The notes beneath the pieces were generated by a model. It made no database searches. It had not been told where the DNA came from and was given only the letters and a program-made list of their open reading frames with translations. The translations under genes and the position numbers were made by a program. A stretch of DNA of 64,000 nucleotides from Pullilachnospira sp963929535 (lineage in GTDB: Bacteria > Bacillota > Clostridia > Lachnospirales > Lachnospiraceae), in assembly GCA_963929535.1 (NCBI GenBank), contig CAWVIZ010000010.1:1-64000 (forward strand), given 5' to 3'. Numbering within the stretch: position 1 is the stretch's first letter; every line of letters starts with the position of its first letter. Below, one piece after another: positions 24,592 through 33,042 of the stretch.

Positions 24592-24824
24592 GTCACCGGA
24601 TCCATCGTTTCGGGATAAATTGCGGGACTGCATATTCCCCGTTTTTCAGAGGATTGTTATTTTTAACAAAAATAACAGGAAGAACTTGCTTTTATTTTGG
24701 TAGATTTTTGCCGGGTGCTCATGTATAATATTGTAGAATATCAGGGATACAATTAAATGGCAGCCGTTTGGGAAAAAGACGTCCGGAACAGCTGCCGCAA
24801 TTCAAAGGAAAACGGGGGAAGCTT

Positions 24825-27800
24825 ATGAGTAAAAGAACAGATATCCATAAAGTATTGATCATCGGTTCCGGTCCGATCATCATCGGACAGGCATGTGAGT
24901 TTGACTATTCGGGAACCCAGGCCTGTAAGGCTCTTCGCCAGCTTGGCTATGAGATCGTGCTGGTGAACTCCAATCCGGCCACCATTATGACAGATCCGGG
25001 AATCGCGGATGTTACTTATATCGAGCCGTTGAATGTGGAGCGTCTGGAACAGATCATTGCCAAGGAACGGCCGGATGCCATTCTTCCCAATCTGGGAGGT
25101 CAGTCAGGACTGAATCTGTGTTCCGAGCTGGCAGCTGCCGGAGTACTGGACAAGTACGATGTAAAGGTGATCGGTGTGCAGGTGGATGCCATCGAGCGGG
25201 GAGAGGACCGGATCGAGTTTAAAAAGACCATGAACCGTCTGGGAATCGAAATGGCCCGCAGCCAGGTGGCCTACAGTGTGGATGAGGCTCTGCAGATCGC
25301 TGATGAGCTGGGATATCCCGTTGTTTTGAGACCTGCCTATACCATGGGCGGCGCCGGCGGCGGTCTGGTATATAATGTGGAGGAACTGAAAACCGTATGC
25401 GCCAGAGGTCTGCAGGCCAGTATGGTAGGCCAGGTCCTGGTGGAGGAATCCATACTGGGATGGGAAGAGCTGGAGCTGGAGGTTGTCAGAGACGCCAAGA
25501 ATAATATGATCACCGTATGCTTTATCGAGAATATCGATCCCCTGGGCGTGCATACAGGAGATTCTTTCTGCTCCGCGCCCATGCTGACGATCTCGGAGGA
25601 GGTACAGAAGGAGCTGCAGAGACAGGCGTATAAGATCGTGGAGGAGGTACAGGTGATCGGAGGAACCAATGTTCAGTTCGCTCATGATCCCAAGTCAGGA
25701 AGAATTGTGGTGATCGAGATCAATCCCAGAACCTCCCGTTCCTCCGCTCTGGCCAGCAAGGCCACCGGCTTCCCCATTGCACTGGTATCCGCCATGCTGG
25801 CCAGCGGTCTGACCCTGGATGAGATTCCCTGCGGAAAGTACGGAACCCTGGATAAGTACGTACCGGATGGAGATTATGTGGTGATCAAGTTTGCCCGCTG
25901 GGCGTTTGAGAAGTTCAAAGGCGTGGAGGATAAGCTGGGGACCCAGATGCGCGCTGTGGGCGAGGTGATGAGCATTGGAAAGACCTACAAGGAGGCATTC
26001 CAGAAGGCCATCCGCAGCCTGGAGATCGGACAGTATGGCCTGGGATTCGCAAAGAATTACCATGAGATGACGAAGGAACAGCTTCTGAAACTTCTGGTGA
26101 CACCTACCAGCCAGCGGCAGTTTATCATGTACGAGGCGCTGAGAAAGGGAGCTACAGTGGAAGAACTGTATCAGCTTACCAAGATCAAGCATTATTTTAT
26201 TGAGCAGATGCAGGAGCTGGTGGAGGAAGAAGAGGTTCTCCTGAAGAATAAAGGAGAGGTTCCCGCTCCGGGAATGCTGCGTCAGGCCAAGCTGGACGGA
26301 TTTTCCGACAAGTATCTGAGCCAGATCCTGGAGGTGCCGGAGGAGGACATCCGGAATGCCCGTATCCGCGAGGGTATCGAGGAGGCCTGGGAAGGCGTTC
26401 ACGTAAGCGGGACAAAGGACAACGCGTACTATTATTCCACTTACCATGTGAAGGATGAAAGTCCTGTAAGCGGAAATAAGAATAAGATCATGATCCTGGG
26501 CGGAGGCCCCAACAGGATTGGCCAGGGAATCGAGTTTGACTACTGCTGCGTTCATGCAGCGCTGGCCCTGAAAAAAGCCGGCTTTGAGACGATCATCGTA
26601 AACTGCAACCCGGAGACGGTGTCTACGGATTACGATACCTCGGATAAGCTGTACTTCGAGCCGCTGACTCTGGAGGATGTACTGTCAATCTATAAAAAAG
26701 AGCAGCCTCTGGGCGTGATCGCTCAGTTTGGAGGCCAGACCCCGCTGAACCTGTCTGCGGATCTGGAGAAATTCGGCGTGAAGATCCTGGGAACCTCTCC
26801 GGAGGTGATCGATATGGCAGAGGACAGAGACCTGTTCCGGGCCATGATGGACAAGCTGGAAATTCCCATGCCGGAGTCAGGAATGGCTGTGAATGTGGAG
26901 GAGGCTCTGGAGATTGCCGGAAGGATCGGTTATCCGGTAATGGTGCGTCCTTCCTATGTGCTGGGCGGCCGCGGAATGGAAGTGGTGTACGATCCGGAAA
27001 ATCTGAAGATCTATATGGAGGCTGCGGAGGGAGTTACTCCGGATCGGCCTATTCTGATCGACCGTTTCCTGCGCCATGCCATGGAGTGTGAGGCGGATGC
27101 CATCAGCGATGGAGAGCATGCTTTTGTACCTGCGGTAATGGAGCACATTGAGCTGGCAGGAGTTCATTCCGGAGATTCTGCCTGCATCATTCCATCCAGG
27201 AATATTTCAGAGGAGAACCTGAAGACCATCAAGGAGTACACCAAGAAGATCGCCGAGGAGATGCATGTGCGTGGTCTGATGAACATGCAGTATGCCATTG
27301 AGGACGGAAAGGTGTACGTACTGGAAGCCAATCCCAGAGCCTCCAGAACAGTGCCGCTGGTGTCCAAGGTGTGCAATATTTCCATGGTGCCGCTGGCTAC
27401 GGAGATCATCACTTCGGAGTTCACCGGGAAAGAATCTCCGCTGAAGGACCTGAAGGAGAGGAAGATTCCCCATTTCGGCGTGAAAGAGGCAGTATTCCCC
27501 TTCAATATGTTCCCGGAGGTGGATCCGGTGCTGGGACCGGAGATGCGTTCTACCGGAGAAGTGCTGGGACTGGCAGATACTGTGGGAGAGGCTTATTATA
27601 AAGCGCAGGAGGCGGCCAAGAGTACCCTGCCCCTGTCCGGAACCGTGCTGATCAGTGTCAGCGACCGGGATAAGGGCGATCTGGTGCAGGTGGCAGAACG
27701 TTTCCGGGATGCGGGATTTAAGATCATTGCCACAGGCCATACCAAGGAAATGATCGAGGACGCGGGTATCCCGGCAGAGAGGATCTGCAAGATGTCAGAG

Positions 27801-28043
27801 GGACGTCCCAACATCTATGACGTGATCACCAACGGAAAGGTGGATCTGGTGGTGAATACGCCCAAGGGAGACGAGCCGGGACCGGATGACAGTTATGTGA
27901 GAAAGGCCTGCATTAAGAGCCGCGTACCCTATATCACCACCATGGCTGCGGCACTGGCCAGCGCAGACGGTATCCGTACGGTACAGAAGCGGGAGAGCAA
28001 GGGAGTGATCTCCCTGCAGGAGCTGCACAGCCATATTCAGTAA
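24825..28043 (+). CDS. carB: Carbamoyl-phosphate synthase large subunit
   Basis: A 1072-residue synthase subunit making carbamoyl phosphate for pyrimidines and arginine. Two homologous ATP-grasp halves are visible: the first opens with VLIIGSGPIIIGQACEFDY and contains RPAYTMGGAGGG; the second opens near residue 550 with IMILGGGPNRIGQGIEFDY and contains RPSYVLGGRGMEVV. The last 130 residues form the MGS-like allosteric domain (GTVLISVSDRDKGDLV and later). The start at 24825 follows CGGGGGAAGCTT. The glutaminase subunit carA, usually adjacent, is not upstream or downstream here, so it must be elsewhere. Confidence 0.97.
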   Translation: MSKRTDIHKVLIIGSGPIIIGQACEFDYSGTQACKALRQLGYEIVLVNSNPATIMTDPGIADVTYIEPLNVERLEQIIAKERPDAILPNLGGQSGLNLCSELAAAGVLDKYDVKVIGVQVDAIERGEDRIEFKKTMNRLGIEMARSQVAYSVDEALQIADELGYPVVLRPAYTMGGAGGGLVYNVEELKTVCARGLQASMVGQVLVEESILGWEELELEVVRDAKNNMITVCFIENIDPLGVHTGDSFCSAPMLTISEEVQKELQRQAYKIVEEVQVIGGTNVQFAHDPKSGRIVVIEINPRTSRSSALASKATGFPIALVSAMLASGLTLDEIPCGKYGTLDKYVPDGDYVVIKFARWAFEKFKGVEDKLGTQMRAVGEVMSIGKTYKEAFQKAIRSLEIGQYGLGFAKNYHEMTKEQLLKLLVTPTSQRQFIMYEALRKGATVEELYQLTKIKHYFIEQMQELVEEEEVLLKNKGEVPAPGMLRQAKLDGFSDKYLSQILEVPEEDIRNARIREGIEEAWEGVHVSGTKDNAYYYSTYHVKDESPVSGNKNKIMILGGGPNRIGQGIEFDYCCVHAALALKKAGFETIIVNCNPETVSTDYDTSDKLYFEPLTLEDVLSIYKKEQPLGVIAQFGGQTPLNLSADLEKFGVKILGTSPEVIDMAEDRDLFRAMMDKLEIPMPESGMAVNVEEALEIAGRIGYPVMVRPSYVLGGRGMEVVYDPENLKIYMEAAEGVTPDRPILIDRFLRHAMECEADAISDGEHAFVPAVMEHIELAGVHSGDSACIIPSRNISEENLKTIKEYTKKIAEEMHVRGLMNMQYAIEDGKVYVLEANPRASRTVPLVSKVCNISMVPLATEIITSEFTGKESPLKDLKERKIPHFGVKEAVFPFNMFPEVDPVLGPEMRSTGEVLGLADTVGEAYYKAQEAAKSTLPLSGTVLISVSDRDKGDLVQVAERFRDAGFKIIATGHTKEMIEDAGIPAERICKMSEGRPNIYDVITNGKVDLVVNTPKGDEPGPDDSYVRKACIKSRVPYITTMAAALASADGIRTVQKRESKGVISLQELHSHIQ

Positions 28044-28049
28044 AAGACT

Positions 28050-28142
28050 ATCTGTGCCAGTGAAGCCTGTAGGCTGAAGTGCTGCAGATAACGATAAGAA
28101 GAATGCCCCGGGGCCCGGAGAGATGGGTTCCGGGGCATTTAA
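28050..28142 (+). terminator. Hairpins after carB
   Basis: First, an imperfect hairpin TATCTG...CAGATA (28053-28093) containing GTGAAGCCTGTAGGCTGAAGTG, related to the GC-rich repeat family. Then AATGCCCCGG (28102-28111) paired with CCGGGGCATT (28130-28139) and a short T tract, a probable terminator. Confidence 0.6.
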
Positions 28143-28245
28143 ACACAATGGTTTCCGCATGGCTGACGGCCTGCGGAAGCAGCATGACAAAAGAGGCAGC
28201 AGTTGCCTTCAGGCTTGACTGCTGCCAGCAGAGAGGAGAAAGATT

Positions 28246-28878
28246 ATGAGAAAAATAAGGACGGTTATTCTGGCAGGTATGCTGGCTGCTGTAATGGCTG
28301 GCTGCGGGGACAACCGGGAGACTTCAGACACTGTTCAGGAGAATGACAGCGCAGCGCAGAACGGCGAAGACCTGCTGTCAGGAACCCATTATGTGGAGAT
28401 CAGCGTGAAGGATTACGGTACTATGAAGGTGGAGCTGGATGCGGATACAGCTCCGGTTACAGTAACCAATTTTGTGAATCTGGCGTCTGATGGATTTTAC
28501 GATGGCCTGACTTTTCATCGGATCATCGATGGCTTTATGATCCAGGGAGGGGATCCCAACGGGGACGGAACCGGCGGCGCTGAGGAAACCATCCCGGGAG
28601 AATTTTCCTCCAATGGCGTGGAAAATGATATTTCCCATGAAAGAGGCGTGATCTCCATGGCCAGATCCTCGGATCCGGACAGCGCCAGCTCCCAGTTTTT
28701 TATCATGCAGGAGGATACCCCTTCTCTGGATGGAGAATACGCAGCCTTTGGAAAGGTAACAGAGGGCATGGAGATCGTGGATGCCATCTGTGAAGACACA
28801 CCGGTGCAGGACAATAACGGCACTGTCCTGCCGGAGGATCAGCCGGTGATTGAAAGCATAAAGGTGGTTGATGAATGA
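28246..28878 (+). CDS. Cyclophilin-type peptidyl-prolyl isomerase lipoprotein
   Basis: A 210-residue secreted foldase. The signal peptide ends in the lipobox MAGC (residues 17-20), so it should be anchored on the outer face of the membrane. The cyclophilin core follows: VTVTNFVNLASDGFYDGLTFHRIIDGFMIQ in sections, GGDPNGDGTGG, ISMARSSDPDSASSQFFIM and FGKVTEGMEIVDAI. Its stop overlaps the next ATG (ATGA), placing it first in an operon with a sigma-like protein and a penicillin-binding protein. A GGCAGCAGT/ACTGCTGCC hairpin lies in its leader. Confidence 0.93.
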   Translation: MRKIRTVILAGMLAAVMAGCGDNRETSDTVQENDSAAQNGEDLLSGTHYVEISVKDYGTMKVELDADTAPVTVTNFVNLASDGFYDGLTFHRIIDGFMIQGGDPNGDGTGGAEETIPGEFSSNGVENDISHERGVISMARSSDPDSASSQFFIMQEDTPSLDGEYAAFGKVTEGMEIVDAICEDTPVQDNNGTVLPEDQPVIESIKVVDE

Positions 28879-29645
28879 TGATGGAGATAAGAAAATTTCA
28901 GGAGGCGCTGGATCGGCTGATGGAGCGGGCAGCAAAGCAGGAGAAGGTACTGGATGTTCAGGATATCCGGGAAATCTTCGGATCGGGTGACTTGTCCGCG
29001 CAGCAGATGAAGAGCCTTTACCAGTATCTTCGCCTGCAGGGTATCCAGGTAAAGGGAATGGAGGATGGAAGCGGACAGGAAGAAGAGGGACTGGCCGGTC
29101 CCGCCGACGGGGAACACGTATCCCAGACGGCTCCGCTGGATTCCAGGGAGCAGGCCTGGCTGCTGGAATACCGGGAAACTCTGGATGGTGTACAGCCCGG
29201 AACTCCGGGAGAAGAGACCAGCCTGTGGCAGAGATGGAATCAGGGAGATTCCCAGACGGTGTCCAGACTGACAGAGCTATATCTTTTCCGGGTGACGGAG
29301 ATTGCGGTGGATCTGCACCGGGAAGGGTGTTTTATCGGAGATATGGTACAGGAGGGAAATATGTGCCTCTGGACGGCTCTGGCACTGGCGGGTATGGAGC
29401 AGGGCCGGGAAGAATGGCTTACCGGCCGGATCCGCCAGGGAATCCTGGACTGGCTGGAAGAGCAGCAGGAGCAGAAGCTGGGCGATGACAGTCTGGTGGA
29501 GCAGGTGAGAAAACTGGAGGCTGCCATCCGGGAGCTGTCGGATGATACAGAACAAAAATTCAGTGTAGAGGAATTGTCTGCGTATCTGGATATGGATGAG
29601 GATGAGATCCGATCCGTGCTGAGCCTTGCCGGCGAAGAAACGTAA
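28875..29645 (+). CDS. Sigma-70-like protein without region 4
   Basis: A 256-residue protein. Residues 8-60 resemble sigma region 1.1 (a pattern of LMERAAKQEKVLDVQDI and later LRLQGIQV). Residues about 115-180 resemble regions 1.2-2 (LTELYLFRVTEIAVDLHREG then FIGDMVQEGNMCLWTAL, compare LIQEGNIGL in housekeeping sigma). Residues about 228-252 resemble region 3 (FSVEELSAYLDMDEDEIRSV). The DNA-melting aromatic residues of region 2.3-2.4 are not apparent and region 4, which reads the -35 box, is missing. It may bind RNA polymerase without acting as a full sigma factor. ATGs at 28875, 28878 and 28881 are possible. Confidence 0.7.
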   Translation: MMMEIRKFQEALDRLMERAAKQEKVLDVQDIREIFGSGDLSAQQMKSLYQYLRLQGIQVKGMEDGSGQEEEGLAGPADGEHVSQTAPLDSREQAWLLEYRETLDGVQPGTPGEETSLWQRWNQGDSQTVSRLTELYLFRVTEIAVDLHREGCFIGDMVQEGNMCLWTALALAGMEQGREEWLTGRIRQGILDWLEEQQEQKLGDDSLVEQVRKLEAAIRELSDDTEQKFSVEELSAYLDMDEDEIRSVLSLAGEET

Positions 29646-29751
29646 AAGCGGGAAGAGGCAGGGAAAACGGAATTGGAGCGTGCCCCCGGAGAGAACCTCC
29701 GGAGGATCCCATCATGGTCATTTGACCCAAATACAGGAAAGGAGAGCCCGG

Positions 29752-31845
29752 ATGAGTAAAAGAAAGAAAACAACAGGCATAAAAGTGGCTGCGGGGGCTT
29801 TGGCAGCGGTGGTTGCGGCGGCAGCGGGAACTTTGATCTATCGGAATGTGAGAGACCGGGCCGAACAGCCTGAGGAGCTTTTAAACGCTTATTTTCAGGA
29901 GCTTTCCCGGGGGGATTATGAAGCCATGTATGGGCAGCTTTCTCAGATGAGCATGCAGGAAACAGAGCAGGACCGGTTTGTGGAACGAAACCAGAAGATC
30001 TATGAGGGGATGGAAGCGGAAAATATCACGGTTTCCCAGTCGGAACCGGAAACTGGGGAGGATGGAGAAGTGGTGATCCCCTATACGGTTTCCATGGATA
30101 CCCTGGCAGGGGCTTTGAATCTGTCCAATCAGGCCGTGTATGTAAAAGAGGATGGGGAATACCGTCTGGAATGGTCGGACAGTATGATTTTTCCGGATCT
30201 GACCGGAAAGGATACGGTACGGATTTCCAGGGATGCGGCGGAGAGAGGCAGTATTTATGACAGGAATGGTGTGATGCTGGCAGGGGAGCAGATTGCCTCC
30301 CAGGTGGGACTGGTACCGGGAAAGATGTCGGAGGATCCTCAGGCGGATCTGGAGACACTGTCAGGACTTCTGGGAATCAGTGCGGAGTCCATTCAGGATA
30401 CGCTGGATGCCTCCTGGGTAAAGGATGACAGCTTTGTGCCGCTGAAGACATTGGAAAAGGTAAATGATATCCAGATCGCTTCCGGTCAGGGAGATCAGGA
30501 TGATCTGGAAAACCGCCAGCTGCAGGATCAGCTTCTGGAGATTCCCGGGGTAATGATCTCGGATACGGCCGTGCGCGGATATCCCCTGGGGGAAGCCGCG
30601 GCTCATCTGATCGGATATGTGCAGAATATCACGGCAGAGGAGCTTGAGGAACATGAGGGAGAGGGATACTCCTCCACCAGTGTGATAGGAAAAACGGGAC
30701 TGGAAAGCCTGTATGAAAAAGAACTGAAGGGCAGCGATGGGTGGACCATCTCCATCCTGGATGAAAATGGGGACGTAAAAGAGGTGGTGGCTTCGCTGCC
30801 GAAGGAGGATGGCCAGGAGATCCACCTGACCATCGATTCCCGGCTCCAGGAGCTTTTGTATGAACAGTGGAAAGAGGATAAGGGGACAGCGGCAGCTGTC
30901 AATCCCCAGACGGGAGAAGTAATGGCGCTGATCAGTACGCCTGCCTATGACAACAATCTGTTTGTGCTGGGAATGACCCAGGAAGAGTGGGATACCATCA
31001 GCAATGACCCGGCAAGCCCCATGCAGAACCGGTTCAGGGCAGTCTGGTGTCCCGGATCCTCTATGAAACCGGTGACTGCAGCCGTGGGGCTTACCACTGG
31101 CACTCTTACGGATCAGGAGGATCTGGGAGCGGAAGGCGACCGGTGGCAGGAGGATGCCAGCTGGGGCGATTATTACGTAACTACACTCCATCCCTGTCAG
31201 AATGCGGTGATGGAGGAGGCTATGGTCCTGTCTGATAATATTTATTTTGCCAAAGCAGCGCTGAAGATTGGGGAGGATACCCTGACCAGCCAGCTTCAGG
31301 CGCTGGGCTTCGGGGAGGAACTGCCCTTTGATTTTGGCCTGACGGCCTCCCAGTATTCCAATGGAGAGGGATTTGAGTCCAGGATCCAGCTTGCGGACTC
31401 CGGCTACGGTCAGGGCCAGATGCTGGTGAATCCTCTGCATATGGCCTCCATCTACTCGGCCTTTTCCAATGAAGGGAATATGGTGCTGCCATATCTGCGG
31501 GAAGGTACGGAGACCTCCTGGTGGAAAGAAGGGGTATTTACCCCGGAGGCCGCTTCCAGGGTGGAAGAGATGATGGTGCAGGTGATCGAAAACGAAAACG
31601 GTACAGGCCATGGAGCGCGGATTGACGGACTGAAGCTGGCGGGAAAGACGGGAACTGCCGAGATCAAGGATTCCCAGAACGATACCACAGGAACGGAGCT
31701 GGGATGGTTTCAGGTGTATACCATGGAGCGGGAGGATCCCCTTCTGATCGTCAGCATGATCGAGGATGTGAAGGAACGGGGAGGAAGCGGTTACGTGGTG
31801 GACAAAGTGCGGCAGGTGCTGGAAGCATATTACCGTCAGAGCTGA
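29752..31845 (+). CDS. Class B penicillin-binding protein (MecA-N type transpeptidase)
   Basis: A 697-residue peptidoglycan transpeptidase. One N-terminal membrane helix (about residues 11-28) is followed by an NTF2-like MecA-N domain (about 38-150; LLNAYFQELSRGDYEAMY), a PBP dimerisation domain (about 155-370; RGSIYDRNGVMLA, FVPLKTL) and the transpeptidase. The active site has the SSMK tetrad (serine about 436), SDN (about 493) and KTGTAE (about 631). The domain order is that of PBP2a/PBP3-type low-affinity enzymes, so reduced beta-lactam susceptibility is possible but not shown. The start at 29752 follows AAAGGAGAG. It is the last gene of the cyclophilin operon. Confidence 0.93.
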   Translation: MSKRKKTTGIKVAAGALAAVVAAAAGTLIYRNVRDRAEQPEELLNAYFQELSRGDYEAMYGQLSQMSMQETEQDRFVERNQKIYEGMEAENITVSQSEPETGEDGEVVIPYTVSMDTLAGALNLSNQAVYVKEDGEYRLEWSDSMIFPDLTGKDTVRISRDAAERGSIYDRNGVMLAGEQIASQVGLVPGKMSEDPQADLETLSGLLGISAESIQDTLDASWVKDDSFVPLKTLEKVNDIQIASGQGDQDDLENRQLQDQLLEIPGVMISDTAVRGYPLGEAAAHLIGYVQNITAEELEEHEGEGYSSTSVIGKTGLESLYEKELKGSDGWTISILDENGDVKEVVASLPKEDGQEIHLTIDSRLQELLYEQWKEDKGTAAAVNPQTGEVMALISTPAYDNNLFVLGMTQEEWDTISNDPASPMQNRFRAVWCPGSSMKPVTAAVGLTTGTLTDQEDLGAEGDRWQEDASWGDYYVTTLHPCQNAVMEEAMVLSDNIYFAKAALKIGEDTLTSQLQALGFGEELPFDFGLTASQYSNGEGFESRIQLADSGYGQGQMLVNPLHMASIYSAFSNEGNMVLPYLREGTETSWWKEGVFTPEAASRVEEMMVQVIENENGTGHGARIDGLKLAGKTGTAEIKDSQNDTTGTELGWFQVYTMEREDPLLIVSMIEDVKERGGSGYVVDKVRQVLEAYYRQS

Positions 31846-31940
31846 ATAAGTCCGGAATACGAAACAACAGCGGTGATATCTGCCAAAATGGGAAACAGCG
31901 GTCAGTGGGATATACCCGCGTCCGGCTGACCGCTGAGCTA

Positions 31941-32055
31941 TAACATCTGTTCCTGCTATTCGCAGTCCTATTTCATACTTGACAGCAGATGCTTTTGTAC
32001 AAGCACAGCGCGTCTGCTGTCAAATATGAAACGGTTGTGAATAGTAACATCTGTT
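31941..32055. repeat. MITE-like palindromic element, copy 2
   Basis: The core stem TTTCATACTTGACAGCAGA (31971-31989) pairs with 32013-32031 with one G-T pair and is nearly identical to the core of the element at 3861-4057, including the TGCTTTTGT loop. The trailing GTTGTGAATAGTAAC is also shared. A perfect 11-base direct repeat TAACATCTGTT flanks it (31941-31951 and 32045-32055), like a target duplication. It sits between the PBP gene and the first tRNA promoter. Confidence 0.7.
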
Positions 32056-32087
32056 GCTAAGGAATTACAAAAAAATAAAAAAAGTAC

Positions 32088-32116
32088 TTGCTATTTTCCT
32101 GTATCTATGATAATGT
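32088..32116 (+). promoter_or_regulatory. Promoter of tRNA-Glu copy 1
   Basis: TTGCTA (32088-32093), 17 bases, TAATGT (32111-32116), ten bases before the tRNA. Confidence 0.65.
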
Positions 32117-32126
32117 ATACAGGCAC

Positions 32127-32198
32127 GGTTCGTTGGTCAAGCGGTTAAGACGCCGCCCTCTCACGGCGGAAACAGGGGTTCGATTCCCCTACGAACTG
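32127..32198 (+). tRNA. tRNA-Glu (anticodon CTC), copy 1
   Basis: A 72-base cloverleaf. The acceptor stem GGTTCGT pairs with ACGAACT (first pair G-T), the D stem is GTC/GAC, the anticodon stem CCGCC/GGCGG encloses the loop CTCTCAC with anticodon CTC, the T stem is AGGGG/CCCCT with loop TTCGATT, and the discriminator is G. CCA is not encoded. A terminator lies about 80 bases downstream: AGCATGT (32279-32285) / ACATGCT (32303-32309) and seven T residues. Confidence 0.95.
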
Positions 32199-32556
32199 CT
32201 ACATATCCGGAGCAGGAATTGTGATTTGCATGGAGAGAAAACTTCGGAAGTAAAAGCAATATTTCAGATGGGATCAGGAGCATGTTCAATTTGTGTGATT
32301 GTACATGCTTTTTTTCGAGTCACCGGCAAGCGCCGGCGGTGCCTGCTGCGAAAGATCTTTATGACAGTTGCTGCCGTTGAGACAATGGCCTGTGCAGGCT
32401 ATCTGCTGTCGCGGAGGCTGGATATTCAAAAATCAGATGAATTCGGAGTGCCGGTTGGAATCATTATTATATATAAATTTTCAAAAATATAAATAATACG
32501 AAAAAACAAAAAAATACTTGCATTTCAGGAGAGGCTGTGTTATAGTACATACATAC
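32199..32556. other. Spacer between tRNA-Glu copies 1 and 2
   Basis: 358 bases holding the terminator of copy 1 (32279-32315), a GC-rich inverted repeat near 32318-32345 and the promoter of copy 2 (TTGCAT 32518-32523, 17 bases, TATAGT 32541-32546). No gene is supported. Confidence 0.6.
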
Positions 32557-32628
32557 GGTTCGTTGGTCAAGCGGTTAAGACGCCGCCCTCTCACGGCGGA
32601 AACAGGGGTTCGATTCCCCTACGAACTG
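32557..32628 (+). tRNA. tRNA-Glu (anticodon CTC), copy 2
   Basis: Identical over 72 bases to the copy at 32127. It has its own promoter (TTGCAT/TATAGT, 17-base spacer) and its own terminator: ACCGGAGC (32635-32642), GCTCCGGT (32648-32655), T run. Confidence 0.95.
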
Positions 32629-32634
32629 TTGAAT

Positions 32635-32661
32635 ACCGGAGCGGTGAGCTCCGGTTTTTTT
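32635..32661 (+). terminator. Terminator of tRNA-Glu copy 2
   Basis: A perfect 8-base stem ACCGGAGC/GCTCCGGT with a 5-base loop, followed by a run of T. Confidence 0.9.
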
Positions 32662-32742
32662 GTGCAGCAGGCTTTGGAGGCCGGCTCGTTTTCTGCGGAA
32701 ACAAAAAAATCGTAAAATCAGAAGAATTTTGTAAAAAAGTGC

Positions 32743-32771
32743 TTGCTTTTCTTTCAGGATTATGGTAAAGT
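32743..32771 (+). promoter_or_regulatory. Promoter of tRNA-Glu copy 3
   Basis: TTGCTT (32743-32748), 17 bases, TAAAGT (32766-32771), eleven bases before the tRNA. Confidence 0.65.
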
Positions 32772-32782
32772 ATCCGCTGTAA

Positions 32783-32854
32783 GGTTCGTTGGTCAAGCGG
32801 TTAAGACGCCGCCCTCTCACGGCGGAAACAGGGGTTCGATTCCCCTACGAACTG
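32783..32854 (+). tRNA. tRNA-Glu (anticodon CTC), copy 3
   Basis: Identical over 72 bases to copies 1 and 2, with its own promoter. The terminator is AAGTCTGAAGC (32860-32870), loop GATAA, GCTTCAGACTT (32876-32886), T run. Confidence 0.95.
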
Positions 32855-32859
32855 TCAGG

Positions 32860-32891
32860 AAGTCTGAAGCGATAAGCTTCAGACTTTTTTT
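32860..32891 (+). terminator. Terminator of tRNA-Glu copy 3
   Basis: A perfect 11-base stem with a 5-base loop and a T run. Confidence 0.92.
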
Positions 32892-33042
32892 GCGTCAAGT
32901 GAAGCGAAAGGATAAACTGTTATTGATTTTTTTATGCAACAAACCGCGGCCGGAAAAACACTTCTATAATAACAGACATGTACAGCCGCTGCGGCTGACC
33001 ATGAAGCCGTACGGATACCTAGACAGATGCGGAGGGATGGAA

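Noticed and set aside
32088..32820. Open frames running through the tRNA-Glu copies
   Set aside because: They contain the full tRNA sequence and promoters; the shared peptide is just the translated tRNA.
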